Shown here piece by piece: positions 40,053 through 48,822 of a stretch of DNA of 64,000 nucleotides (within the stretch, counting starts at the first letter, position 1; every line of letters begins with the position of its first letter). The notes under the pieces were generated by a model. It made no database searches. It worked only from the letters and a program-made list of their open reading frames with translations, and was not told where the DNA came from. A program made the position numbers and the translations under genes. The DNA is from Caulochytrium protostelioides (lineage: Eukaryota; Chytridiomycota; Caulochytriomycetes; Caulochytriales; Caulochytriaceae), in NCBI GenBank assembly GCA_003615045.1, contig ML014113.1:219251-283250 (forward strand). Direction: 5' to 3'.

Positions 40053-41132
40053 ATGATGCGCAGCGACCATGATGCGCGGCCCGCGGCGGCCGTGCGCTAC
40101 CGCCTGCTGCCGTACCGGTACCAGCAGATCGCGCTCGTCGTCCTCCTCGGCGTCGTCGCGCTGGGCACGCTCGTGCACGAGGTGTGGCAGCTGGCGACGC
40201 TCGAGGCGCCGCTCGCGGCCCAGAAACAGTCGGTCCTCAACCAGTGGTTCGTCAAGAAGGGGTGGGGCTGGACCGGCGCGGCGCTGCTCGTGTACTGCGT
40301 GACCTCGGGCGCGCGCACGGCCGGCTGGCGCGACGGCGCGCTCGCGGGACTCATCCGCTGGCTCGTCGCGACGCTCTACTGGGCCGTCATGACGCAGGCG
40401 CTCGTGGGCGACAGCCTCACCGGCCGCGTCTACCGGTATACGGGCAGCTGCGCGCTGCCAGCCGTGCCGCCCGAGGCCCTGGGCACGTCGATGGCGGCCG
40501 ATGGCGCGTCGCCGCTCGAGCAGCGGATGGTGCGCGACGCGCTCACGTGCCGGACGCAGGGCGGCACGTGGACCGGCCACGACGTGAGCGGGCACTGCCT
40601 CCTGCTGCTGCACTGCATCCTCGTCTCGATCGAGGAGATCCAGCTCGCGGCGCGCGTCTACCGCGCCAAGTGCCTCAAGGACCGCCCCGTCTCCCGCGAC
40701 GACCGCGTGCTGCCGCCGCTGACGACCGTGGCGGGGCCTGAGAGCGGCGTCGTCGACGGGCTGCTGCTCGAGACGGAGGCCCCGCAGCCGCCCACGCACC
40801 CGGGGCTGACGCGGCGCCACAGCCCGTCGTCAGCCGCGCTGGCGGCCAAGGCCGCGCGCGAGGGACGGGTCCTGGTCCCGGATGCCACGTGCGCGGCACG
40901 CGACGAGCTCGTGGACCTCGACGAGATCCCGGTCCACGTGCCGCATCCGCTCGACTTTCCGATGGGCACGCTCGAGAGCGCGAGTCTGCTGCTGCTGCTC
41001 GTGCTGATCGTCGTCTGGCTCACGATGCTCGCCATCACGGCCCTCTTCTACCATACTTGGCAGGAGAAGCTGACCGGCACCCTCGTCGGCGTTCTCTATT
41101 GGATCGGCGCCTACGGCTGCGTCCGGCTCTAG
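40053..41132 (+). CDS. FIT-family ER membrane protein (fat storage-inducing, FITM2/Scs3-like)
   Basis: FIT proteins are multi-pass ER proteins with acyl-CoA diphosphatase activity needed for lipid-droplet budding and ER structure. The 359-residue product has the usual six or so hydrophobic segments, the first at about 27-45 (IALVVLLGVVALGTLVHEVW). It carries the two signature motifs: GGTWTGHDVSGHCLLLL with H181 (the family catalytic SGH histidine) and FYHTWQEKLTGTLVGVLYW with H334, equivalent to the two catalytic histidines of human FITM2. A hydrophilic loop of about 90 residues with Ser/Pro separates them, longer than in the human protein. The frame is open slightly upstream, but 40053 is the first ATG; an ATG directly after it is an alternative. 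It lies 860 bases downstream of the 5-phosphatase on the same strand. Confidence 0.9.
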   Translation: MMRSDHDARPAAAVRYRLLPYRYQQIALVVLLGVVALGTLVHEVWQLATLEAPLAAQKQSVLNQWFVKKGWGWTGAALLVYCVTSGARTAGWRDGALAGLIRWLVATLYWAVMTQALVGDSLTGRVYRYTGSCALPAVPPEALGTSMAADGASPLEQRMVRDALTCRTQGGTWTGHDVSGHCLLLLHCILVSIEEIQLAARVYRAKCLKDRPVSRDDRVLPPLTTVAGPESGVVDGLLLETEAPQPPTHPGLTRRHSPSSAALAAKAAREGRVLVPDATCAARDELVDLDEIPVHVPHPLDFPMGTLESASLLLLLVLIVVWLTMLAITALFYHTWQEKLTGTLVGVLYWIGAYGCVRL

Positions 41133-42486
41133 CACCCACAACCCGCCTCGAACGGATTGAACGAGTCCGGGCTTGAGTCCCGCGCTGTCTGTATATAGAT
41201 TATCAGTCATACGGATCACCCGACGGCCCTGGCGCGTCGGATAGGACGCGTTGCGGGACGCGTGACTGCCACGAAGTGGTCACGCCCGCGATCCATGGTT
41301 CCTGGCCGCTTCGACGTTGTCGTGGGGGTGGTCGATAATCATCCGTCGCTCCTCCCCGCGCGGCCATCGACCGGCGTCCCCTGGACGTGCTCTCGTCCTC
41401 ATGAGGTCACGCGTGCTGGGCCGCCGATCCGCCGGCGTCGTCGTGCGCCGAGACGGTTCCATGTTGGTCATGGCTCCCGCCCGCGGGATGGGCGCCTCCG
41501 GACGCAGGCTCTTGGTGGTTATCGCCATCCGGGACCGGAAGGCGAACGACGCGCCCGGCGCGACCCCCGGCGACCTCCTGACCCAGCGCCCATCGTGTGG
41601 TAGATGCCGACGCCGGCCCCGCGGCCTTCAGCATCCATCCTCGCCGAGCGGCGCGACAGCCCATCGGATGCACTGGCGCGGGTATACTCGCTCGCCACCG
41701 CAATGACATCATGCGACGCGGACCTGGCCTGGCCTGGCCTGGCCTGGTCGGCTCCGGCCGCGTCGCGGTCGTTCGTGGGCGTGCCTCCGCTTTTTGTTGC
41801 CTTTCCGAGCTTAGGCTTCCGAGCCCAGCCGCTTCTTGCCGATGCCGAGCGCATGGGGACCCCTGACGCGCGGTCGCTGATCCGCCATCGACGGGGATCT
41901 GGCCAGCGTTGGAGCCCATACGCGCGGTGGACCACGTCCGATTGGCTCGGCCACGGCCCGGATCGCGGCAAGCCTGCGGCCACCAACGCCAGGCATCGAT
42001 CGCGTTCCATGGGCGTGCGGCCGTGTGCACCGTCCGGGGTGCCGCGGCATGCTTGGGTATGGTATGCGGTTCCGGGTGGGACGATGCCAGATGCCCGAGT
42101 CGCGGGTCGCTCTATCCAGAGGGAAGCGCGGGGATGCTGCGCAGCGGGTCGACACGGGGATAGCGATAGCGATGGCGCTGGCCCGGTCCTGCGGTTCCTT
42201 CCGTATTTAAGGCGCGCCCGTCGTGGCCATCGTCGCTCGTGCATGGACGACGCGTCGGCTGGCGCGGCATGGAACACGACTCGGGAGACCCTGCCGACAC
42301 GAACGAGTCCCACGGGCAACCTCCCCTCAGCACACGCTACTCTCGTTCTCTGACGTTCATGCGATTCACTCTGGATCACCGCCGCCACATCGTCGTTGAT
42401 ACCACCCTCGGCGATCTCTCTTCTTTCTCTCTCTTGGACTGCATCGCCGTCGACCCTTCGACATCGCCATAGGTTGAGGTGCCACG
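41133..42486. other. Intergenic region before the aldo-keto reductase gene
   Basis: No gene is supported. There is a CCTGG-type pentamer repeat at 41722-41747 and a TATTTAA element at about 42202, roughly 280 bases before the reductase ATG. The last 150 bases are T/C-rich, as expected for the leader. Confidence 0.55.
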
Positions 42487-43467
42487 ATGGTTCGCCCGAG
42501 CAAGGCCCAGATCGTCGACACGCCTGCTGGCCAGGCGCTCAAGACCCAGGGTGGCGCGCAGCCGCTGCCGCTGCACGGCTTCGGCACGTGGAAGGTCACC
42601 AAGGACGATGCCCCCGAGCTGATCCCGAAGGTGATCGAGGCGGGCGTACGCCACATCGACTGCGCGCTCGTCTACGGCAACCAGGAGGCCATCGGCAAGG
42701 GCATCAAGAACGCGCTGGACCGCAAGATCGTGAAGCGCGAGGAGCTCGTCATCACGTCGAAGCTGTGGAACACCAACCACCGGCCTGAGAACGTCAAGAA
42801 GGACGTCGCGCATACGCTGCGCCAGCTCGGCCTGGACTACCTGGACTACTACATCATGCACTTCCCCGTCAGTCTGCGCTACCAGGACACCGATTCGCCG
42901 GATTGGAGCGATCCGCAGACCGGACGCCCTGAGCTCGACCCCGTGCCCATCGTGGACACGTGGCGCGCGATGGAGGCGCTCGTGGACGAGGGCAAGGTCA
43001 AGGCGATCGGCGTCTCGAACTTCGGCGTCGCCCTGATGCACGACCTGATGGCCAGCGCGCGCATCCCCATTTCGATTTGCCAGGTCGAGCTGCACCCGTA
43101 CCTTGCGCAGCCGCGCCTCGTCGAGTGGTGCCAGGCGCAGGGCATCCAGATGGTCGCGTACTCGAGCTTCGGCCCGAGCTCCTACGACTCGTCGAAGCAC
43201 GTGCCGCCGCTCTTTGAGCACGAGACGGTGGTCGCGCTCGCCAAGCAGCTGAAGCGCTCGCCGGCGCAGATCCTGCTGCGCTGGGCCACGCAGCGCGGGA
43301 TCGCCGTCATTCCCAAGTCCTCCTCCGCCGAGCGCGCCAAGGAGAACTTGAGCCTTGACTTTAAGCTCGACGATGCCGCGTACGCGGCGTTGGACAAGCT
43401 GGACCAGGGGCTCCGCTTCAACGACTTTGAAACCAACCCGCCCTTGTGCATGCCCATTTTTGATTAA
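42487..43467 (+). CDS. NAD(P)H-dependent aldo-keto reductase, D-xylose-reductase-like
   Basis: The 326-residue product is a full-length aldo-keto reductase, a cytosolic (beta/alpha)8-barrel enzyme reducing aldehydes and aldoses with NAD(P)H. The catalytic tetrad is intact: D58 (HIDCALVYGN), Y63, K92 (TSKLWNT) and H125 (YIMHFPV). The cofactor-binding end has IPKSSSAERAKENLSL. The ending GLRFNDFETNPPLCMPIFD resembles fungal xylose reductases (XYL1 type), whose C-terminal loop shapes the substrate pocket, so xylose or another pentose is a likely but unproved substrate. The usual family length is 315-330. The ATG at 42487 follows GCCACG. It has almost no added low-complexity sequence, unlike its neighbours, suggesting tight constraint on size. 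Confidence 0.93.
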   Translation: MVRPSKAQIVDTPAGQALKTQGGAQPLPLHGFGTWKVTKDDAPELIPKVIEAGVRHIDCALVYGNQEAIGKGIKNALDRKIVKREELVITSKLWNTNHRPENVKKDVAHTLRQLGLDYLDYYIMHFPVSLRYQDTDSPDWSDPQTGRPELDPVPIVDTWRAMEALVDEGKVKAIGVSNFGVALMHDLMASARIPISICQVELHPYLAQPRLVEWCQAQGIQMVAYSSFGPSSYDSSKHVPPLFEHETVVALAKQLKRSPAQILLRWATQRGIAVIPKSSSAERAKENLSLDFKLDDAAYAALDKLDQGLRFNDFETNPPLCMPIFD

Positions 43468-43637
43468 ATCGCGCTTTCTCTCTTTCTCGCTCTCTTTCTC
43501 TCTCGCTCTCTGCGTCCGGTCAGATCGGCGTCTCCGTGTAGTCGACCGAACAGCATGATGAGGCATGGCTCGTGAAGATGATGGATACGCGCCGTCACTG
43601 CCTTCCGGCTGAAAGCGCGCGTGGGCGGTGCCGTTGC

Positions 43638-43666
43638 GGGGCTGGGTTGGGCTGGGCTGGGCTGGG
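43638..43666 (+). other. G-quadruplex-forming motif, six G-runs
   Basis: Six runs of at least three G are separated by loops of only two bases (CT, TT, CT, CT, CT). This is a textbook intramolecular quadruplex pattern on the plus strand, 170-200 bases after the reductase stop codon. Confidence 0.75.
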
Positions 43667-44185
43667 CTTCGCCGCCGCGGCGACAGGGGTGGAGCCGACG
43701 GCAGGGGCGGCGCATCGCCTTCGAGCACCTGCCCGACCCGCCGACGTCAATTGGGCCGAGCCCGCCGATGAAGATCGGAGGAGCGACGCGAACGGCGGTG
43801 GCGGCGGCGGCGAGGGCGGCGGCGGCGGCGGCGGCCACGGCGGCGGCGGCCACGGCGGCGGCGGCCATCGGCGCGCCTGCAAGCGACGGCCACGGCGGCG
43901 GCCGGCGGCGGCGGCGGGGTTGAGCGAATCCCGCGGGCCGCGGCGGGCGCTCGACGCCCTCCCAGCGCCTCCTTGCTTGGCGGCCGCCGCCGTTCGCGTC
44001 GCCCCGGCTGGCCGGACCGCCCGCCCGAAGCTGCCCGACCGGCAGGGTCCTTGGCAAGCCGCGGCGGCGCGCCGCCCACCGCCGTCGGGATCCAGCCCAT
44101 CGGCCCCAGGGGCGGCGGCGCCTCGTGCCGGACGGCTCAGGGCCGAGTCCAGGCCAGAGCGCTGCAGGACCGTCTGGCACCGAGC

Positions 44186-44250
44186 GATGCGATGCGATGC
44201 GATGCGATGCGATGCCATACCATGCCATACCATGCCATACCATGCCATGC
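44186..44250. repeat. Compound microsatellite (GATGC)6 then CATAC and (CATGCCATAC)n
   Basis: Six exact GATGC units run directly into CATAC and three units of CATGCCATAC, the last ending in ATGC. The two motifs share ATGC, so one probably grew out of the other by slippage. Confidence 0.92.
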
Positions 44251-44584
44251 GGTGGCCCACGTGCAGGTGACGCATCGGTTCCGATCGGGCTGGTGTATAC
44301 CAGTTTTCAAGAGGCGAGAGAAAATGGAATGAGAACGGTCCTCGACGAGGCCATGCCGATCCCGCTGATGCATGGTCGCGCGCTCGCAGGATGCCCCTGA
44401 GCGACGCGGTGAAACACGGGAGCCAAAGCACCACCACCGACTGATCCCTATCGCCTGACGATCATACCCCACACCCATCCATATCACTCATACCCTCCTT
44501 ATCATTATCATCACCCTCACTATCACTATCATCCCCGATCCCATCGCGCTCGCGTCGGTCCCTACCGTCGGTCCCTAGCGAAGC

Positions 44585-47500
44585 ATGGCCGGTCCCGGGG
44601 ACGCGGCCGCCGACGAGGCGCCGCTGACCCACTCGCCCGAGACCTTCGCGGCCGCCCTCGGCGCCCCCGCGGGTCGCACCCCGGGCACCGACTCCCCCGC
44701 GACGCCGTCGCTGCTCTCCTCGCAGCTGCAGGCCCATCCGCCGCTGAGTCCCGGCGCCGCGCTCGCCGCCTCGACGTCGCCGGCCGCGCAGGACGCCGCC
44801 GCCGCCGCTGCCGCCTCGGCTGGCCCGCACGGCGCGCCGCCCGGCAGCGGCGGCACGCTCGCGTCCTTTGCGTCGGCGTCGCTCGCGATGGGCCCGCCGC
44901 TGCCGCCGCGCGCCATGAGCGCGACGGTGGCGCCGCCGCCGACGCCGCCGCGCGCGCCCGCGGCCGATGGGACGGTCGGCGCCGCACAGCCGCGACCCGC
45001 GATCCCGCCGCGCCGTGCAGCGACGCTCGTGTCACATACGGCGCCGCGGCAGGCGCTGAGCCGGAGCCACCAGCCGTCGCACCACGCGTACCATGCACAG
45101 CACCACCACCAGCACAGCGGCCACGGCGGCCGCCGGCGCCGCAGCGTCCACCACGAGGCGACGAGCCACGGCAGCCTGACGGGCAGCGCCAGCGGCAGCG
45201 CCGTCGGCAGCTGGCTCGATCGCCCGGCGCTGCGCCACATTGCCCAGCTGCGCGGCCTGCCGTCGCGCAGCAACAGTATGGACGGCTTCGATCCGAGCGA
45301 GCCCATCCTGTTCGCGCCGCGGCGGCCGAGCCCCATGCGGGGCGCCGCGAGCTTCACGGACTCCTTCGACGGCGACCGCGCCCATCCGGGCTCCCCGTAC
45401 CGCCCCCACCACCGCCGTCACGCGCACCACCCGCGGCAGCAGTCGCTGCCGCTGCACGCGCACCACGACCACCGGCACGAAGCGCGGGGGGACGGTGCGG
45501 CGCTGGCGTCGCCGCCGCCGCCACCGCCGCCGCCGATGAAATCACCGCTGCTGCTGGACGGCGACGACGGTCGCCAAGTCGGCAGTCCCGCCGCTGAGCG
45601 CTACGGGAGCCGCGGGCTCTGGGACGCGCTGGACGAGCGCGACGAGGAAGCCGTGCCGCTGCTAGGGAAGCCAGACGCTGAAGCGCCCCACGTGTCGGAC
45701 GCGACGGCCCTGGTGCCGCACGACGGCCGCCAGCCGGACCGGCCGCCGCTGGCCTCGTCGTCGTCGTCCTCGTCGTCGTCCTCGTCGTCGTCCTCGTCAG
45801 GCAGCTCGAGCAGCGATACTATCACGCCGCTGCCCATCGCGGCGGTCGCTGTCATCTCGCTCATTTTGTTCGTGAACGCTTTCATGACGAGCGTCATTCT
45901 GCCGTTTATCGCGTTCATGGTGTCCGACTTTGGCGTCGCCGAGAACCCTGACGAGGTCTCGCGGTGGAGCGGCTGGCTGATGAGCTCCTACATGTTCGGG
46001 CAGATGCTCGCGTCGTACTTCTGGGGCTCGCTCAGCGACCGCATTGGCCGCCGCCCCGTGATCCTGTTCGGGCTGAGCGCCTGTTCGATCACGTGCTTGC
46101 TCTTCGGCTTCTCGACCTCGTTCTGGATGGCTATCGGGCTGCGTTTCCTCAACGGCGCCGTCAACGGCATCGTCTCCGTCACCAAAACCTATCTCTCTGA
46201 GATCACCGACGACACCAACGTCGGCCAGGGCTTCAGCCTGCTCGGCCTCAACCGCGCGCTCGGCATGATCGTCGGCCCCGCCGTGGGCGGCCTGCTCTGC
46301 CTGCCCGCCGAGAAGTACCCCGCCTTCTTTCCCAAGGGCTCCTTCTTTGACCGCTGGCCCTACGCGCTGCCCACCACCATCTGCTTTTTCATCTCGGTCG
46401 CCGGCACGGTCGCGGCCTACTATGTGCTCGAAGAGACCCACTCGGTGGGCCCGCTGTCCCGCACCTCGACCCAGAACACCGACGGCCAGGCCAACCTCAA
46501 CATCCACGACGACGATGACGACGACGCCACGGCCCTGCCGGCGCCGAGCACGCCGCAGCGCCTCGAAGCCGGGCTCGCCGCTCCCGTGGCCGCCAAGCAC
46601 GAGGTAGTCACGCCGAAGCCGCTGCATGCATCGCCGACCGCCGAAGAAGCCTCGCCGCTGCTGCGCCACGCGCGTCAGCCGTCCTGCACGGACGACGCGA
46701 CGACCCACGCCGCGCCCTTCTCGACGGATGCGTCATCCACGTCCTCTGCCGAGTCCATGGCCTACCTACCACCGCCGCCGCCGCCGCCGCCGCCGGTCGC
46801 CGTCGCTGTGCACCACCCGTGGTGGAAGCGCTTTATGGGCCTTCCGCCGCAACCGGCGGGCGCGGCGTCGAGCCCCACGTATCGCGTCGCCGCGGCTGAC
46901 GGCGCGAGCGACGGCGCGAGCGACGACGAGTCCGCCGACGCGTCGAAACCCGAGCCGACGGGACTGATGGCGCTGCTGAGCGACTCGAGTGTGCTGCTGA
47001 CGATTGCGTGCTATGCGCTGGTGGGCATGAACTACGTCCAGTACGACGAGCTGATCGCGCTATGGTCGCGGCTGCAGCCGGACGAGGGCGGCCCCGGCTT
47101 CACGACCTCCGAGATCGGCATGCTCTACTCGGTCGGCGGCATCGGCCTCTTCCTCTACCAGATCTTCTGCTTTGCGCCCGTCGAGCGCCGCTTGGGCGTC
47201 CTCACCGCGTTCCGGATGGGCGTCGCCGCCACGATCCCGGCGCTGCTGCTGCTGCCATACTGCGGCCTGCTGCGGCCCACGGGCGGCGTGCTGCAGTGGA
47301 CGGCCATCTCGCTGTGCATCCTGCTGCGCATGGTGATGGGCCTACAGGCCATGACGTGCACGTTCATTATGCTCGCGAACGCGACCACGCCGGCCACGCG
47401 CGGCGCCGCCAACGGCCTCGGACAGATGACCGCCGCCATGGGCCGCATGATCGGGCCCATCGTGGTCGGCTCCCAGCTCAGCTGGGGCCTCGAGTACCGC

Positions 47501-47620
47501 GACTCGTGGCCCGCGTTCACCTGGATCGCCTTCCATTGGTGCACGCTGCTCGGCTTGGTGACCCTGGCGGTCGCCCACTACGTGCCGTCCAGCATCGTGC
47601 GGCGCCGCGAGCCCAAGTAA
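44585..47620 (+). CDS. MFS transporter, ZIFL-type, with long disordered N terminus
   Basis: The 1011-residue product has a twelve-helix MFS core preceded by about 412 disordered residues. TM1 starts at about 413 (ITPLPIAAVAVISLILF). Motif A-like GSLSDRIGRRPV lies at about 480 and the helix 4-5 region follows with RFLNGAVNGI. The stretch GLLCLPAEKYPAFFPKGSFF is typical of ZIF/ZIFL transporters (plant and fungal zinc-induced-facilitator-like proteins that move metal chelates or small organic ions), which is the basis of the subfamily call. A cytosolic loop between helices 6 and 7 (about 618-792) is extended. The N-terminal tail has a His-rich segment (HHRRHAHHPRQQ, then HAHHDHRHE), possibly metal-binding, and a poly-Ser run just before TM1. 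Substrate is not determinable. ATG at 44585 is the first in frame. Confidence 0.9.
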   Translation: MAGPGDAAADEAPLTHSPETFAAALGAPAGRTPGTDSPATPSLLSSQLQAHPPLSPGAALAASTSPAAQDAAAAAAASAGPHGAPPGSGGTLASFASASLAMGPPLPPRAMSATVAPPPTPPRAPAADGTVGAAQPRPAIPPRRAATLVSHTAPRQALSRSHQPSHHAYHAQHHHQHSGHGGRRRRSVHHEATSHGSLTGSASGSAVGSWLDRPALRHIAQLRGLPSRSNSMDGFDPSEPILFAPRRPSPMRGAASFTDSFDGDRAHPGSPYRPHHRRHAHHPRQQSLPLHAHHDHRHEARGDGAALASPPPPPPPPMKSPLLLDGDDGRQVGSPAAERYGSRGLWDALDERDEEAVPLLGKPDAEAPHVSDATALVPHDGRQPDRPPLASSSSSSSSSSSSSSSGSSSSDTITPLPIAAVAVISLILFVNAFMTSVILPFIAFMVSDFGVAENPDEVSRWSGWLMSSYMFGQMLASYFWGSLSDRIGRRPVILFGLSACSITCLLFGFSTSFWMAIGLRFLNGAVNGIVSVTKTYLSEITDDTNVGQGFSLLGLNRALGMIVGPAVGGLLCLPAEKYPAFFPKGSFFDRWPYALPTTICFFISVAGTVAAYYVLEETHSVGPLSRTSTQNTDGQANLNIHDDDDDDATALPAPSTPQRLEAGLAAPVAAKHEVVTPKPLHASPTAEEASPLLRHARQPSCTDDATTHAAPFSTDASSTSSAESMAYLPPPPPPPPPVAVAVHHPWWKRFMGLPPQPAGAASSPTYRVAAADGASDGASDDESADASKPEPTGLMALLSDSSVLLTIACYALVGMNYVQYDELIALWSRLQPDEGGPGFTTSEIGMLYSVGGIGLFLYQIFCFAPVERRLGVLTAFRMGVAATIPALLLLPYCGLLRPTGGVLQWTAISLCILLRMVMGLQAMTCTFIMLANATTPATRGAANGLGQMTAAMGRMIGPIVVGSQLSWGLEYRDSWPAFTWIAFHWCTLLGLVTLAVAHYVPSSIVRRREPK

Positions 47621-48136
47621 GCGATGGAGTTCACCATCTGGAGACCATCCTCATCGCCTTTGGATGCCAACCAAGCGGCTGGATGCCTTTGGTGCATGGA
47701 GCGACATGTACTGGAGACTAATATGAAAAGTCATCTTTGTAGGTTTGTGGCGTTTGAGAAGGTGTCGAAGGGGCGAGGGCATGATGGCGTGCGTCGTGGC
47801 GTTCATGGTCCCTCGGGGCAACGGCGGGGAAGGGGTCCTCGGCTCGCCTCGCAAAGCCAAAGCGCTGGGCCCAGCGCCGCCAAAAAATAAACAAAGGCAA
47901 TACGTATGGCAGCGGCGCGCCGGAAGACCATGACGACGTTTCCGCTGCCGATCCCTCGCCTCACCGGGCCTCGCGACCAAGGATACCCCTCTTTTCTTCG
48001 ATTGACCGCCGTCTTGACCAACCTCTCAGTATCCACAAGCATTGCACGGCACCTTGGTCGCTTGCTGCGTGGTCACCCATCCGAGTTCGACGTGATCGCT
48101 GTGGCAAGAGCCGTTCGCTTCGACACTACGGCGACC
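47621..48136. other. Intergenic region before the small three-exon gene
   Basis: Nothing coding is supported; it contains the MFS 3' end and the presumed promoter of the small gene. The frame of exon 1 is open upstream to 47906, so an earlier start cannot be ruled out. Confidence 0.5.
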
Positions 48137-48701
48137 ATGACGGTGTTGAGACGCTGCGCGCCGTCGCTGCGCGGGCCCCTGCGATGCGTGGTGAACCGCC
48201 GCGGCGTGCAGACGCAGGCCCCGCCATCCTTGGGCCTCCCGCCACTGCCGCCGTCGCCGCCCATGCCCAGCAGGTGGAAGACCTTTGCCGTCGTTGCGTT
48301 CGGCATGGTTCTGGGTAAGTAGCCAGCATCCATGGCTCCCCTGTGCGTCCCGGCCCCGGGGGCTTGGTTTCCTCGTCAGATGGGGTTACTCACAAGCTGA
48401 TTTTATCGAAATGCATGGTTCAGGCATTAAATTGACGGACGCCATCATGCAGCCCGATCTGGTAAGTCCACCCTCATGATGCTTGGCAGGGATGAAGCTT
48501 TGCTGGGCGAGCATTCATCGCAGAATGGACTCACCCCGTCTATGGGACATTCCTGGCATTCGGTATGGCACACGCTAGTCGGCGGGCGGACTGTCGGCGG
48601 CCGATAAGCTGGAACGCCTGGAGCGCCTCCAAGAAGCGGAGCGCGAGGGCCAGGCCCTGCTCGCCAAGCAAGGTCAACCGTCGGCTCCCACCACGGCCTA
48701 A
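48137..48701 (+). CDS. Small three-exon gene, probable mitochondrial single-pass membrane protein
   Basis: Exons 48137-48314, 48424-48461 and 48579-48701 give 112 residues. Donors are GTAAGT in both introns (48315-48423 and 48462-48578), acceptors TTCAG and GCTAG; the phases (1, 0) join without a stop. The N terminus (MTVLRRCAPSLRGPLRCVVN) is Arg-rich and lacks acidic residues, like a mitochondrial presequence. A Pro-rich stretch follows, then SRWKTFAVVAFGMVLGIKL, a likely membrane helix spanning the exon 1/2 junction. Exon 3 is a helical charged tail (ADKLERLERLQEAEREGQALL). Size, targeting and helix suggest an inner-membrane assembly factor or small respiratory-chain subunit, but I do not recognise the family. 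Reading exon 1 without splicing ends at once after the helix. It converges on the next gene, with 121 bases between stops. Confidence 0.68.
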
Positions 48702-48822
48702 AGCGGCAACGCTTGGATCTGCTCGAACGACCCGCTTATGAGGGCGAGGCTGCCGCCGCATGGAATGATATCTATAAATTAAGTTTGTGACAATCACCAC
48801 CAACAACGACGCTTCACGATGC

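Larger units (their letters stand above)
43468..44584. other. Repeat-rich intergenic region between reductase and MFS genes
   Basis: No gene is supported. In order it holds a CT-rich microsatellite (about 43475-43515), a G-quadruplex-type motif (43638-43666), a (GGC)n-rich stretch (about 43795-43870), the GATGC/CATGCCATAC array (44186-44250), and a C/A/T-rich leader (44464-44535) before the MFS start codon. Confidence 0.6.
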
